Shown: in pieces, positions 29,810-38,941 of the stretch
How positions within the stretch are numbered: the first letter of the stretch is position 1
How the letters are laid out: each line of letters starts with the position of its first letter
NCBI GenBank assembly: GCA_003649235.1
Contig: QMRG01000004.1
Coordinates: 1-40,176 of the forward strand
Length of the DNA: 40,176 nt
DNA from: Thermoprotei archaeon
GTDB taxonomy: Archaea > Thermoproteota > Thermoprotei > Thermofilales > B69-G16
Reading direction: 5' to 3'
Translations under genes and position numbers: made by a program
Notes under the pieces: model-generated
Told to the model about the DNA's origin: nothing
What the model saw: the letters and a program-made list of their open reading frames with translations, nothing else
Databases searched by the model: none

Positions 29810-32296
29810 GTGTCGGAAGACAAAGCCAAGAAATTAATACTCTGGTTTGAAGAACTAACGAAAGACGATATCCCTCTTGTCGGAGGAAAAAACGCCAACC
29901 TAGGCGAGATGTTAAAAGCTGGAATACCTGTACCTCCCGGCTTCGCTGTCACTGCATACGCCTATAAACGCTTCATAGAAGAAACTGGAATAAAAGACGA
30001 AATTTATAGAATATTAAAAGAGGAGGTACCCTCAACTGCAGCTAAACCGGAAGACTATATGGAGGCCAGTAGGCGTATTAGAGAACTTATAGAAAAAACG
30101 CCGATGCCGAAGGATATAGAAGAGGCTATAAAGAAATCTTATCGAGAGCTCTCCAAACGTGTAGGTAAAACCGAAGAATATGTAGCAGTAAGAAGTAGCG
30201 CGACGGCCGAAGATCTGCCCGGAGCCAGTTTCGCAGGACAACAAGAAACTTATCTTAATGTAAAAGGCGAAGATGATGTTGTAGAAAAAGTTCAAAAATG
30301 CTGGAGTAGCTTATTCACACCCAGAGCCATATTCTACAGGGAACAAAAAGGCTTCGAACATGAAAAAGTGCTGATAAGCGTAGCGGTTCAGAAAATGGTT
30401 AATGCCAAAGCTGCAGGTGTTATGTTCACTATACATCCAGCTACCGGGGAAAAGGATAAGATCTTGATAGAGGCGAACTGGGGTTTAGGCGAGGCAGTAG
30501 TCAGCGGAGCTGTAACACCTGACGAATGGGTGGTTGATAAAAACACTTTCGAAGTCATTGAAGAGAGAACTGTAGAAAAAACTGTAGAATACATACGAGA
30601 CCCTGTTACAGGTAAAACTATTCATGCCGAAGTACCCCCAGAAAGAAGAAAAGTGCCATGCCTAACAAAAGAAGAAGTCAAAAGACTAGCCGAACTAGCC
30701 GTATTAATAGAAAAACATTACGGAATGCCCATGGACATAGAATTCGCAGTAGACAAAGACCTACCATTCCCCCAAAACGTCTACATAGTACAAGCAAGAC
30801 CCGAAACCGTCTGGTCACTCAAAGAAGCCAAACCCGAAGAAGCCAAAGCCGTAAGCATAACCGAAGCCAAAATAGTCACCAAAGGACTAGCCGCAAGCCC
30901 AGGCATAGCCTACGGAACAGCTAAAGTCTGCCTAACACTAGAAGACGCAAAGAAACTAATGAAGGAAGGCGACATCCTCGTAACTAAAATGACGGACCCT
31001 GATTGGGTCCCGTATATGAAGATTGCGTCTGCGATTGTTACTGATGAAGGTGGTATGACTGCGCATGCTGCGATTGTGAGTAGGGAGTTGGGGATTCCAG
31101 CTATTGTTGGTACTAGGGATGCTACTCAGAAGATGGTGACTGGTAAGGATTATACGGTTGATGCTAAGTCTGGTGTAGTGTATGAGGGTAAGGTAGAGGA
31201 GCTTTTGGAGGAGGAGAAGGAAAAGGTTGAGGCTAGAGCTGTTGTTGCTGAGCTTGTGGTGAAGCCGATTACTGGCACTAAGATTTACATGAACTTAGGA
31301 GTTCCCGAGAAGATCAAGGATTATAAGAACTTGCCGTTTGACGGTATAGGATTGATGAGAGTAGAATTTATAATGGCTAGCTATGTTGGAGAGCACCCGC
31401 TGTACTTGCTGGAGACGGGTAGAGGAAATGTATTGGTTGATAAAATGGCCGAAGGTATAGCTATGGTAGCACGTGAAATTTATCCGCGGCCAGTGGTGGT
31501 GAGGTTTAGCGATTTCAAGACTAACGAGTATAGGCAGTTGAAAGGTGGAGAGAAGTATGAGCCTCATGAAGATAATCCAATGCTGGGATGGAGGGGTGTA
31601 TCCAGATATATAAGTCCGCAATACGAGAAGGCCTTTATTCTGGAGATTGAGGCGATAAAGAAGGTTAGAGATGAAATGGGACTGACTAATGTCTGGGTAA
31701 TGGCGCCTTTTGTGAGGACTTTATGGGAAGCTGAAAGTTTTATAAAGTTACTAGAGCAGGAGGGCTTAGAGAGTGGGAGAGATTTCAAAATATGGGCGAT
31801 GGCCGAAGTTCCTAGCGTAGTATTTCTGGCAGAAGAATTCTCTCGGTACTTCGATGGTTTCAGCATAGGAAGCAACGATTTAACTCAGTTAACCTTAGGT
31901 ACTGATAGAGATAGCGCTATACTGCCTAAGATAGATCCGCGCTACTTTGATGAAAGGGATCCTGCGGTGAGAACGGCTATAGCTATGCTAATTGAGAAAG
32001 CTCATAATTCGCCTTATGGCTATCGTACAGTTTCAATCTGCGGTCAGGCTCCCAGTGTATATCCGGAGTTTACAGAGTTCTTGGTTAGGCATGGTATTGA
32101 TAGTATATCAGTGAATCCGGACGTGGTAATGCGTACTAGAGAGCTTGTAGCATCGGTAGAACGCCGCATTTCCATGGAGAAGTTGCTGGGAATTGTGCAC
32201 GAAGACGAGGATCTTGGATGGCCACATAAAATACGGAGTAGAAAACCTAAGCGAGGATCTAGGGTTTTCAAAGATTATTACGAAGAAGAATACTAA
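29810..32296 (+). CDS. ppsA: phosphoenolpyruvate synthase
   Basis: VGGKNANLGEMLKAGIPVPPGFAVTA, RSSATAEDLPGASFAGQQETYLNV, TDEGGMTAHAAIVSRELGIPAIVG, SIGSNDLTQLTLGTDRD. Confidence 0.98.
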   Translation: MSEDKAKKLILWFEELTKDDIPLVGGKNANLGEMLKAGIPVPPGFAVTAYAYKRFIEETGIKDEIYRILKEEVPSTAAKPEDYMEASRRIRELIEKTPMPKDIEEAIKKSYRELSKRVGKTEEYVAVRSSATAEDLPGASFAGQQETYLNVKGEDDVVEKVQKCWSSLFTPRAIFYREQKGFEHEKVLISVAVQKMVNAKAAGVMFTIHPATGEKDKILIEANWGLGEAVVSGAVTPDEWVVDKNTFEVIEERTVEKTVEYIRDPVTGKTIHAEVPPERRKVPCLTKEEVKRLAELAVLIEKHYGMPMDIEFAVDKDLPFPQNVYIVQARPETVWSLKEAKPEEAKAVSITEAKIVTKGLAASPGIAYGTAKVCLTLEDAKKLMKEGDILVTKMTDPDWVPYMKIASAIVTDEGGMTAHAAIVSRELGIPAIVGTRDATQKMVTGKDYTVDAKSGVVYEGKVEELLEEEKEKVEARAVVAELVVKPITGTKIYMNLGVPEKIKDYKNLPFDGIGLMRVEFIMASYVGEHPLYLLETGRGNVLVDKMAEGIAMVAREIYPRPVVVRFSDFKTNEYRQLKGGEKYEPHEDNPMLGWRGVSRYISPQYEKAFILEIEAIKKVRDEMGLTNVWVMAPFVRTLWEAESFIKLLEQEGLESGRDFKIWAMAEVPSVVFLAEEFSRYFDGFSIGSNDLTQLTLGTDRDSAILPKIDPRYFDERDPAVRTAIAMLIEKAHNSPYGYRTVSICGQAPSVYPEFTEFLVRHGIDSISVNPDVVMRTRELVASVERRISMEKLLGIVHEDEDLGWPHKIRSRKPKRGSRVFKDYYEEEY

Positions 32297-32376
32297 AACA
32301 GATTTTTTATATCAACCTCAATCTTTATTTTCTCGCTAAAAATTTAAATAAATAGAGACTTTTATAGTAATCCAGA

Positions 32377-32489
32377 GCGGGGGTGCCCGAGCCAGGTCAA
32401 AGGGGGCGGACTTAAGATCTCGAGCAACAGGGCCGAGATTTGAAATCCGTTGGCGAAGGCCTGCCCGGGTTCGAATCCCGGCCCCCGCA
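32377..32489 (+). tRNA. tRNA-Leu (TAA) with ~28-nt intron
   Basis: GCGGGGG/CCCCCGC acceptor, loop CTTAAG[atctcgagcaacagggccgagatttgaa]A between CGGA and TCCG; long variable arm nearly identical to tRNA-Leu(CAA). Confidence 0.95.
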
Positions 32490-32549
32490 CTATACTTCTA
32501 GCCTCTCTTAATAGGATAGATTTAAGAACGTTGATGTATTAGTTAAATC

Positions 32550-32883
32550 AGGGTTAGCCGGCGGGCGGGCGTCGGGCTACCTCGGCGACGGGTGGCCTGA
32601 GGAAACTCCACCACCTCTATGGACCCGCGGCGCCGTGAGGCGCTGGGGGAAACCCCAGGCAACGGACCAGAAACGAGACCCCCTATACCCAGTGAGGAGG
32701 AGGCGGAGAACCGCTCTAGCAATAGGGCGGGAGTTAACCCGTTGACGAGGGTATAGGAGTGGATGGAACGGCCGCCCCGCGGGTTAGAGCCAAACAGGGT
32801 CAATGAGTTCCATAGGGAGACCCGGGTGGGCTCTTAGATTGATCCCGCCTAAAACAGAAGGTGGGTTACCGCCGGCTAACCCT
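32550..32883 (+). ncRNA. rnpB: RNase P RNA (archaeal type A-like)
   Basis: P1 GGGTTAGCCGGC (32551-32562) / GCCGGCTAACCC (32871-32882); GAGGAAACTCCACC near the 5' end; CAGAAGGTGGGTTAC near the 3' end. Confidence 0.93.
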
Positions 32884-32937
32884 ATTTAGTGCTAAGATTT
32901 ATTTTGATGATAGCAAATATTTACTGTTGGTGGTCAT

Positions 32938-33180
32938 TTGAAACTAGCTTACGTTCTAATAAGCACAGAGATAGGAGCTGAAAAAGAGGTTTTAGAACAT
33001 CTTAAAACGATACCGGAAGTCATAGAGGCTTATATAGTCTATGGAGTTTACGATATAATAGTGAAAATATCGGTCAAGGAGATAGATCAACTGCGTGATA
33101 TCATAACTTCAAAAATTAGAAGATTTGGAAAAGTCAGGTCCACATTAACTATGATCGTAGTAGAGGGATTTTCTAAATAA
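32938..33180 (+). CDS. stand-alone Lrp/AsnC ligand-binding (RAM) domain protein
   Basis: MKLAYVLISTEIGAEKEVLEHLKTIPEVIEAYIVYGVYDIIVKI; TTG start. Confidence 0.85.
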   Translation: MKLAYVLISTEIGAEKEVLEHLKTIPEVIEAYIVYGVYDIIVKISVKEIDQLRDIITSKIRRFGKVRSTLTMIVVEGFSK

Positions 33181-34506
33181 ATGCAATTGCTAATAGGTAT
33201 AGACGACGTAGATTCCCCCTACGGTATGTGTACAACCTATGCTGGGGCTCTTATAGTTGAAGCGCTCAGCAAGATCGAGGATATTACTTTTTTAGATTAT
33301 CCATTTTTAATCAGGCTTAACCCCAATATACCCTTTAAGACTAGAGGAAATGGCGCGGTAGCTTTTCATTTAGAAGTACCGGAATACTACTATGAAAATC
33401 TTAAGGAGATAATAACGGATATCATAAAAAAGGCGCTTATAAAAGGTAAGAGGAAACCTGAGCCAGTCATAGTTTTCTCTAAAAGAGAAAATGCTGAGTT
33501 AAGGCGATTTTATGAGAAAGCTTTAACGAGCATGGTTACCCTAAGTTACGCTGAAAGACTCGTAGATAAATTGGGAATAGAATACTATGCTCTAGAGAGC
33601 GGTAAACGAGGGCTTATAGGGGCGTTAGCGGCTATAGGAGCCGTGCCTTTAGAGGAGTATACGTTCGAACTATTGATGTATAGGAATCCTTCTAAGCGAG
33701 GCAGGAGAATTATTAATGAAAAGTTAGTAATGGATATCGATAGAAGATATAGAGATTATGTCTTTGCGAATTTCGATTTTTCTAGTAAACGAATACTCGC
33801 AATACCTCATGGCCCTGACCCGGTTCTTATAGGCATTAGAAGCGTCAATCCGTTAATTCTAAACGAAATTAGAGTTTTACTAGCTAGAGGATGTAAAGAT
33901 TTAGAGAGGTGGATTATCTATAAAACTAATCAGGGAACAGGAGTTCATCTAAAGAGGGTTTTGAAAATATCCGCTATAAAACCCTATGACTCTTGTACTA
34001 TTTCAGGAGTTATCTCGTCAGATCCTTTAATTTTAAAAGGAGGACATGTAAAAGTCAGAGTTAAGGATGAAACCGGAGAGATAGATTGTCTATTCTACAG
34101 AGAAACAGGTTTTTTAAACAAAGTAGCTAGGCTTTTAAAACCAGGAGATGAAGTTATAATGGGAGGGGGTGTAAGACCTGCAAGTAGTAAACATGGTTTA
34201 ACACTGAATGTTGAAATATTAAATGTAGTAAAAACTGTAAAAGTTGAGAAAATGTATAATCCTATTTGTCCGAATTGTAGGCATCGAATGAAATCTGCTG
34301 GAAGGAAAAAAGGTTATAAATGCCCTAAATGTGGTTTTAAAACTAAAAAAGCAGAAAAAGAAATCGTGATAAAAGGCAGAATCCTAGAGCCAGGGCTCTA
34401 TTTGCCCTCTCCTTTAGCTTATAGACATCTCTCTAAACCACGAAGACTGATAGGTTGGAAGGGAACGGAAATAAAATACCTAGTAGAATTGTGGCATTTT
34501 CCTTAG
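33181..34506 (+). CDS. tiaS: tRNA(Ile2) 2-agmatinylcytidine synthetase
   Basis: LLIGIDDVDSPYGMCTTYAG, NPNIPFKTRGNGAVAF, OB fold, CPNCRHRMKSAGRKKGYKCPKCG zinc ribbon. Confidence 0.93.
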   Translation: MQLLIGIDDVDSPYGMCTTYAGALIVEALSKIEDITFLDYPFLIRLNPNIPFKTRGNGAVAFHLEVPEYYYENLKEIITDIIKKALIKGKRKPEPVIVFSKRENAELRRFYEKALTSMVTLSYAERLVDKLGIEYYALESGKRGLIGALAAIGAVPLEEYTFELLMYRNPSKRGRRIINEKLVMDIDRRYRDYVFANFDFSSKRILAIPHGPDPVLIGIRSVNPLILNEIRVLLARGCKDLERWIIYKTNQGTGVHLKRVLKISAIKPYDSCTISGVISSDPLILKGGHVKVRVKDETGEIDCLFYRETGFLNKVARLLKPGDEVIMGGGVRPASSKHGLTLNVEILNVVKTVKVEKMYNPICPNCRHRMKSAGRKKGYKCPKCGFKTKKAEKEIVIKGRILEPGLYLPSPLAYRHLSKPRRLIGWKGTEIKYLVELWHFP

Positions 34507-34520
34507 AATAGGATGGTGAT

Positions 34521-35813
34521 ATGTTGAGGAGGAAAAAGAAAAAAGAGGTTAAGCTTAAGATATTAGGGTCTGGAAGAGAAGTTGGCAGGTCTGGAATATT
34601 ACTAGAGTATGGGGATACAAAGCTATTGTTAGACTACGGCGTTGCCTTAGGAAGCGAGGAACCCAGTTTTCCTCTCCACGTGGCTCCAAGAGAACTTGAT
34701 GGAATATTATTAACTCATGCACATCTAGATCATTCAGGCGCCGTGCCGCTATTGTATGTAAGCGAGACAAAACCACTGTATACCACGCCGCTTACTCTGG
34801 AACTCTCTCAAATTCTTATCATGGATTTTCTTAAAATCTCCAAGTTCTATGTTCCATATGAGGCTATCGAGTTAAAGAACATGATGCATTACTCGAAATT
34901 CGTGAAATACGGCGAGAAGATAACAGTTGGAGATTGTGAAATAGAAATAATCGAATCTGGACATATACCCGGTAGTTGCATGTTTAAGGTAAGGGTCGAC
35001 GATTTAACGGTGCTCTATACGGGTGACTACAACACCACTGAAACTTGTCTCTTATCCGGTTTTGATAAAAATATAGCAAGAAAAGTCGATATCTTGATAA
35101 CAGAGGCAACCTATGCAGCATTCGATCACCCCTCAAGAGAAAAGGTAGAGAAGGAGTTCATAGGGAAAATAAATGAAGTACTAGAGGGAGGAGGTAATGT
35201 CTTAATACCAGCATTCTCTGTAGGACGGGCTCAAGAAATTATGTGCGTACTGGCTAAACATGATGTAGAGTACCCTGTATACTTAGATGGTATGGCGAGA
35301 GTAGTGGCAGATTTACTACTCTACTACAAAGATCTACTAAGAGACCCTAAACTCTACGAAAAAGCTTACAATAGAGTAAAGATAGTGACTGGATGGCGTA
35401 TGCGTAAAAAAGCGTTAAAAAAGCCGAGTGTGATTATTTCCCCCGCAGGCATGCTTAAAGGAGGAGCATCAGTATTCTATATGGAGAAAATTTTAGATGA
35501 GCCTAAGCATGCTGTTTTCTTTGTAAGCTATTTAATAGAAGGCACTCCGGGCCGTAAGACGATCGAAGAGGGAGTTTTTGCCACTAAAAAAGGTTTGAAC
35601 AAAGTTAAAGCTAGGATTGAATGGTTTGATTTTTCCTCGCATGTGAGCAGAAAAGGTTTACGAGAAGTAGCAAAAGAATTGCCGAGTCATGCCCATGTAG
35701 TTGTAGTTCATAGTGGAGAAGAAGGAGAGAATTTCATTAAATATTGTAGAGAAGAACTGAACTTGCCTGTCTACTTCCCGGAGAATGGTTCAGAACTAAT
35801 CTTCCACTTCTAG
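34521..35813 (+). CDS. beta-CASP metallo-beta-lactamase ribonuclease (CPSF-like)
   Basis: LTHAHLDHSGAVPLL, SGHIPGSCMF, YTGDYN, VLIPAFSVGRAQEIM, IISPAGMLKGG, FSSHVSRKGL. Confidence 0.94.
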   Translation: MLRRKKKKEVKLKILGSGREVGRSGILLEYGDTKLLLDYGVALGSEEPSFPLHVAPRELDGILLTHAHLDHSGAVPLLYVSETKPLYTTPLTLELSQILIMDFLKISKFYVPYEAIELKNMMHYSKFVKYGEKITVGDCEIEIIESGHIPGSCMFKVRVDDLTVLYTGDYNTTETCLLSGFDKNIARKVDILITEATYAAFDHPSREKVEKEFIGKINEVLEGGGNVLIPAFSVGRAQEIMCVLAKHDVEYPVYLDGMARVVADLLLYYKDLLRDPKLYEKAYNRVKIVTGWRMRKKALKKPSVIISPAGMLKGGASVFYMEKILDEPKHAVFFVSYLIEGTPGRKTIEEGVFATKKGLNKVKARIEWFDFSSHVSRKGLREVAKELPSHAHVVVVHSGEEGENFIKYCREELNLPVYFPENGSELIFHF

Positions 35814-35814
35814 A

Positions 35815-36144
35815 GTGGTTATAATGGAAAGAATTGAGAAAGAAGCTCTAAAAGCGGTAGCTGAAAAGCGTGTTATAAAAGTAGTTTTCGAGCCTAGTGG
35901 ACAAATCTTCTGGTTAGTCTATGGACATAAGTTTAAAAATCTCTACCTTGTAATTCCAGGACTCTATTGTTCTTGCAAAGGATTTACAATGAATGTAATA
36001 CTCCGAAGAGTTTCTGAGTATTGTTATCACATCAGAGCTAGAGAGCTTGCAGGGGAAAAAGGCTTGTATATTGAGAAGAGAATGAGCGATAAAGAAAAGT
36101 TAAATTTTCTAAAGAAGATATTTTCAAAAATGTTGACTACTTAA
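35815..36144 (+). CDS. SWIM zinc-finger protein
   Basis: FWLVYGHKFKNLYLVIPGLYCSCKGFTMNVILRRVSEYCYHIRA (CxC...CxH); likely start ATG 35824. Confidence 0.8.
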   Translation: MVIMERIEKEALKAVAEKRVIKVVFEPSGQIFWLVYGHKFKNLYLVIPGLYCSCKGFTMNVILRRVSEYCYHIRARELAGEKGLYIEKRMSDKEKLNFLKKIFSKMLTT

Positions 36145-36180
36145 ATAAGTAAGGGTAATAGTATTAGGTCAGAACTGCCT

Positions 36181-37644
36181 ATGGAGAACGTCAACGATGT
36201 AATTTCACTTATTATAACAAAGAAGCCGTCACTTAAAGTAAGCGATGTGAAGGAAATGATAAAGAAAAAGGCGGAAGAATTAGGGGAACTTGTAGATGAG
36301 TATGTGATAGCTCTGATGGTGGCGAAAGAACTAGGCATATCTCTTCCTAAAGAGGAGAAAAGCCTAAAGGTATCTAAGCTTAAAATCCGCGACTTAATAT
36401 CTGGATTGCGTAATGTCAATTTAGTTGCTAGAGTTATCAAAATAGATAGAGAGATTACTTTTTCAAGAAATGGAAGAATGCGTAGATGTCTTCGAATTGG
36501 GATAGGCGACGCCACTGGTATTATAAACTTAGTGTTGTGGGATGAGCAGGTAGAACAGGTGAAAAATTTAAGAATAGGAGATGTGATCCGGATATCCCGA
36601 GGCTATACTAGAGAGTATAGAGGTAGGATAGAGCTTTACTTGGGAGAGAATGGGAAAATTTCTTTAGTTGAAGGAGAAGCTCCGCCGCTAGAGTATTTTC
36701 TAGAGAATTACGAGTTGGAATGCGCGCTCTTAGAGATTAAAAGTATAGTTCGATTGCCTGATTTTGCATGCATACGAGGGATCGATTTTAAAGGACGCAG
36801 AGTTAGAGTGTTGATTTGGGGAGGGCTAGAAGATGATTTAAGAGAAAAATGTTATTATATCTGTGGTTTAAAAAAGAAGTATGAAACTCAGGATTTTGTA
36901 GAATATTATACTAACCAAACTAGAGCAGTATTTAAACCTTGTCAGGCTAATATCCCTCCTATCAATTATCCAATTTATACTCCTTCATCGACAAATATTG
37001 AAGAAGCACGAGACTTAGTCTTTCAAGGATATTACCTAGCTGTAAATCCTACAAAACTCCCTAAAATGATACTAGGAGATAACAAAAAATTTTTATCAAT
37101 ACTTCTAACTAGCGATAATGTTTTTCACAGTATTACCGATCTAGACTTAGGAGTTAAAGTTCAGCTTGAAGGAGTTGATGTGGTAAAGGGTAGGAGGAGT
37201 AGAATAGTGAAGATAAGTCGTTGTGGTCGTATAAGGATTGTGAATTCGAATGATATCTTATCTAGTATGTCTATGCCTGAGAAATACATAGTGGAAAGTA
37301 TAGGTGCATGTATTTTGAATGGAGCTGTTATCTCGCTAGACTTCAATTTCAGATCGATAAAAACTGCAAAAAAAGAAAAAATAGTACCGTTTTGCTCTAT
37401 GCTGGTAGATGACGGAACTGGACAAGCTAGAATTTACAGCAGTAGCATGGATGTGATTGAAAAACTACTAGGTATGAGCGAGAAAGAAGCGTTAGATTAT
37501 TTAAAATCCGGAGTATTGGACAAGATCGTATCCTATATGAAAAAGGATATTCTAGGGAAAGACTTTAAATTTAAATGCTTTCTATATGAAGGAGAGGGAA
37601 ATAACAGGATAGGTGTAGCCTTTTCTATCTGGGAAGAAGGATAA
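36181..37644 (+). CDS. OB-fold ssDNA-binding protein (RPA-like)
   Basis: LISGLRNVNLVARVIKIDREITFSRNGRMRRCLRIGIGDATGIINLVLWDEQVEQVKNLRIGDVIRIS OB fold. Confidence 0.85.
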   Translation: MENVNDVISLIITKKPSLKVSDVKEMIKKKAEELGELVDEYVIALMVAKELGISLPKEEKSLKVSKLKIRDLISGLRNVNLVARVIKIDREITFSRNGRMRRCLRIGIGDATGIINLVLWDEQVEQVKNLRIGDVIRISRGYTREYRGRIELYLGENGKISLVEGEAPPLEYFLENYELECALLEIKSIVRLPDFACIRGIDFKGRRVRVLIWGGLEDDLREKCYYICGLKKKYETQDFVEYYTNQTRAVFKPCQANIPPINYPIYTPSSTNIEEARDLVFQGYYLAVNPTKLPKMILGDNKKFLSILLTSDNVFHSITDLDLGVKVQLEGVDVVKGRRSRIVKISRCGRIRIVNSNDILSSMSMPEKYIVESIGACILNGAVISLDFNFRSIKTAKKEKIVPFCSMLVDDGTGQARIYSSSMDVIEKLLGMSEKEALDYLKSGVLDKIVSYMKKDILGKDFKFKCFLYEGEGNNRIGVAFSIWEEG

Positions 37645-37701
37645 TAATTATATAGCCAATGGGCGATTTTACAGATATACTCATAGGAGGTATTTACAGA
37701 G

Positions 37702-37953
37702 ATGGGGCGTAGAAAAAGCAGAAGGAAAATTAGGTTAAGACCTAAAAAGAAAATACCATCCGTCTTCCAATGTCCACGTTGCGGAGTTACGGCGGTCTCC
37801 GTAAGCATAGATAGAAAAAACGGCGTGGTCGCCGTAACCTGTGGAGCTTGCAAGCTTAGATACACATTCGAGTATCAAGAGATCTACCAACCAGTTGACT
37901 ACTATGGAAAATTCGTAGACGCGTTTGTCGAGGAAATGGGGATATCGGTATGA
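37702..37953 (+). CDS. Elf1-like transcription elongation factor zinc ribbon
   Basis: MGRRKSRRKIRLRPKKKIPSVFQCPRCG...VTCGACKLRYTFEYQEIYQPVDYYGKFVDAFVEE. Confidence 0.92.
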   Translation: MGRRKSRRKIRLRPKKKIPSVFQCPRCGVTAVSVSIDRKNGVVAVTCGACKLRYTFEYQEIYQPVDYYGKFVDAFVEEMGISV

Positions 37954-38738
37954 AAAAGGACTACAAGGGGAAAGTAGAAAAAATGATTAGAGATGGATTA
38001 GCTGAAGATGGAGCGCTCCACATGGTCCTAATAGACCCAGAAGTAACTTCACCTGAAAGAGCAGCTGAAATAGCGGCAGAAGCAGAAAAAGCGGGAACCT
38101 TCGCAGTAATGGTGGGAGGCAGTATAGGAGTTTCTGAGCAAATGGTTGATAAAACTGTTTTAGGGATAAAGGAGAATGCTGACCTGCCGGTTATACTTTT
38201 CCCCGGCAGCATAGGAGAACTAAGCAGGTACGCTGATGCAGTTTGGTTTCTTTCAGTTTTAAACTCGGTAAACCCATACTTCATAATAGGAGGACAAATG
38301 CAGGCAGCACCTATAGTTAAACGCTATGGATTAGAACCTATTCCACTTGCATATCTAATTCTCGGAAGCGGAGGTGCTGTAGGATATGTCAGCAATACGA
38401 GACCAATACCTTTTGAACAAGCCGAAGTTGCAGCTGCTTTTGCGCTTGCGGCTCAGTATTTGGGTTTTAGATTCGTGTATTTAGAAGGCGGGTCTGGAGG
38501 TAAGCCTGTACCCCCCGAAGTCATCGGCTATGTAAGAAAAATGGTTAAAATACCAATAGTAGTGGGTGGAGGGATAAGAAGCGGAAAACTAGCGGAATTA
38601 GCGGTAAAGGCGGGCGCTGATATTATAGTTACTGGGACTATTATAGAGGAAACAAGTAGAGTCTATAACGTTCTAAAGGAGATAGTTGAAGCTATAAAAA
38701 AAGCTGCTAGAAAGCGAAAAGACCTAAATGCGCCATAA
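37950..38738 (+). CDS. geranylgeranylglyceryl phosphate synthase
   Basis: LHMVLIDPEVTSPERAAEIAAEAEKAGTFAVMVGGSIGVSE, YLEGGSGGKPVPPEVI, VVGGGIRSGKLAELAVKAGADIIVTGTIIE. Confidence 0.95.
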   Translation: MKKDYKGKVEKMIRDGLAEDGALHMVLIDPEVTSPERAAEIAAEAEKAGTFAVMVGGSIGVSEQMVDKTVLGIKENADLPVILFPGSIGELSRYADAVWFLSVLNSVNPYFIIGGQMQAAPIVKRYGLEPIPLAYLILGSGGAVGYVSNTRPIPFEQAEVAAAFALAAQYLGFRFVYLEGGSGGKPVPPEVIGYVRKMVKIPIVVGGGIRSGKLAELAVKAGADIIVTGTIIEETSRVYNVLKEIVEAIKKAARKRKDLNAP

Positions 38739-38886
38739 TAACTATAGTCATTAATGCTATTGCTGAAATTATGACTATTTCCGGCTTAATCTCTATTCCT
38801 TCGATTTCTTCTTCGAAAAAGGACATCAAACCTGCAGCTGACATTGTAGCCGGAGTTCTTTCTTTCTTCTTCTTAGCCTTAGGCAT
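38707..38886 (-). CDS. preprotein translocase Sec61 beta subunit (SecG/SecBeta), 59 aa
   Basis: Minus-strand reading MPKAKKKKERTPATMSAAGLMSFFEEEIEGIEIKPEIVIISAIALMTIVIMAHLGLFAF*; Sec61beta layout (basic N-term, SAAGLMSFFEEE, one TM). Below the ORF-track length cutoff. Confidence 0.93.
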   Translation of the reverse strand: MPKAKKKKERTPATMSAAGLMSFFEEEIEGIEIKPEIVIISAIALMTIVIMAHLGLFAF

Positions 38887-38941
38887 AGATATCCCTCAAC
38901 TAGATACTTGCGCACTCCTTTTTAAACGTTCCTGACAGGCC

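Noticed and set aside
30658-30924. 88-aa plus-strand ORF rich in R/S/T/N
   Set aside because: Out-of-frame by-product of the T-poor segment of ppsA.
32543-32803. 86-aa minus-strand ORF
   Set aside because: Antisense to RNase P RNA; no coding evidence.
37533-37865. 110-aa minus-strand ORF
   Set aside because: Antisense to the RPA-like and Elf1 genes; no motif.
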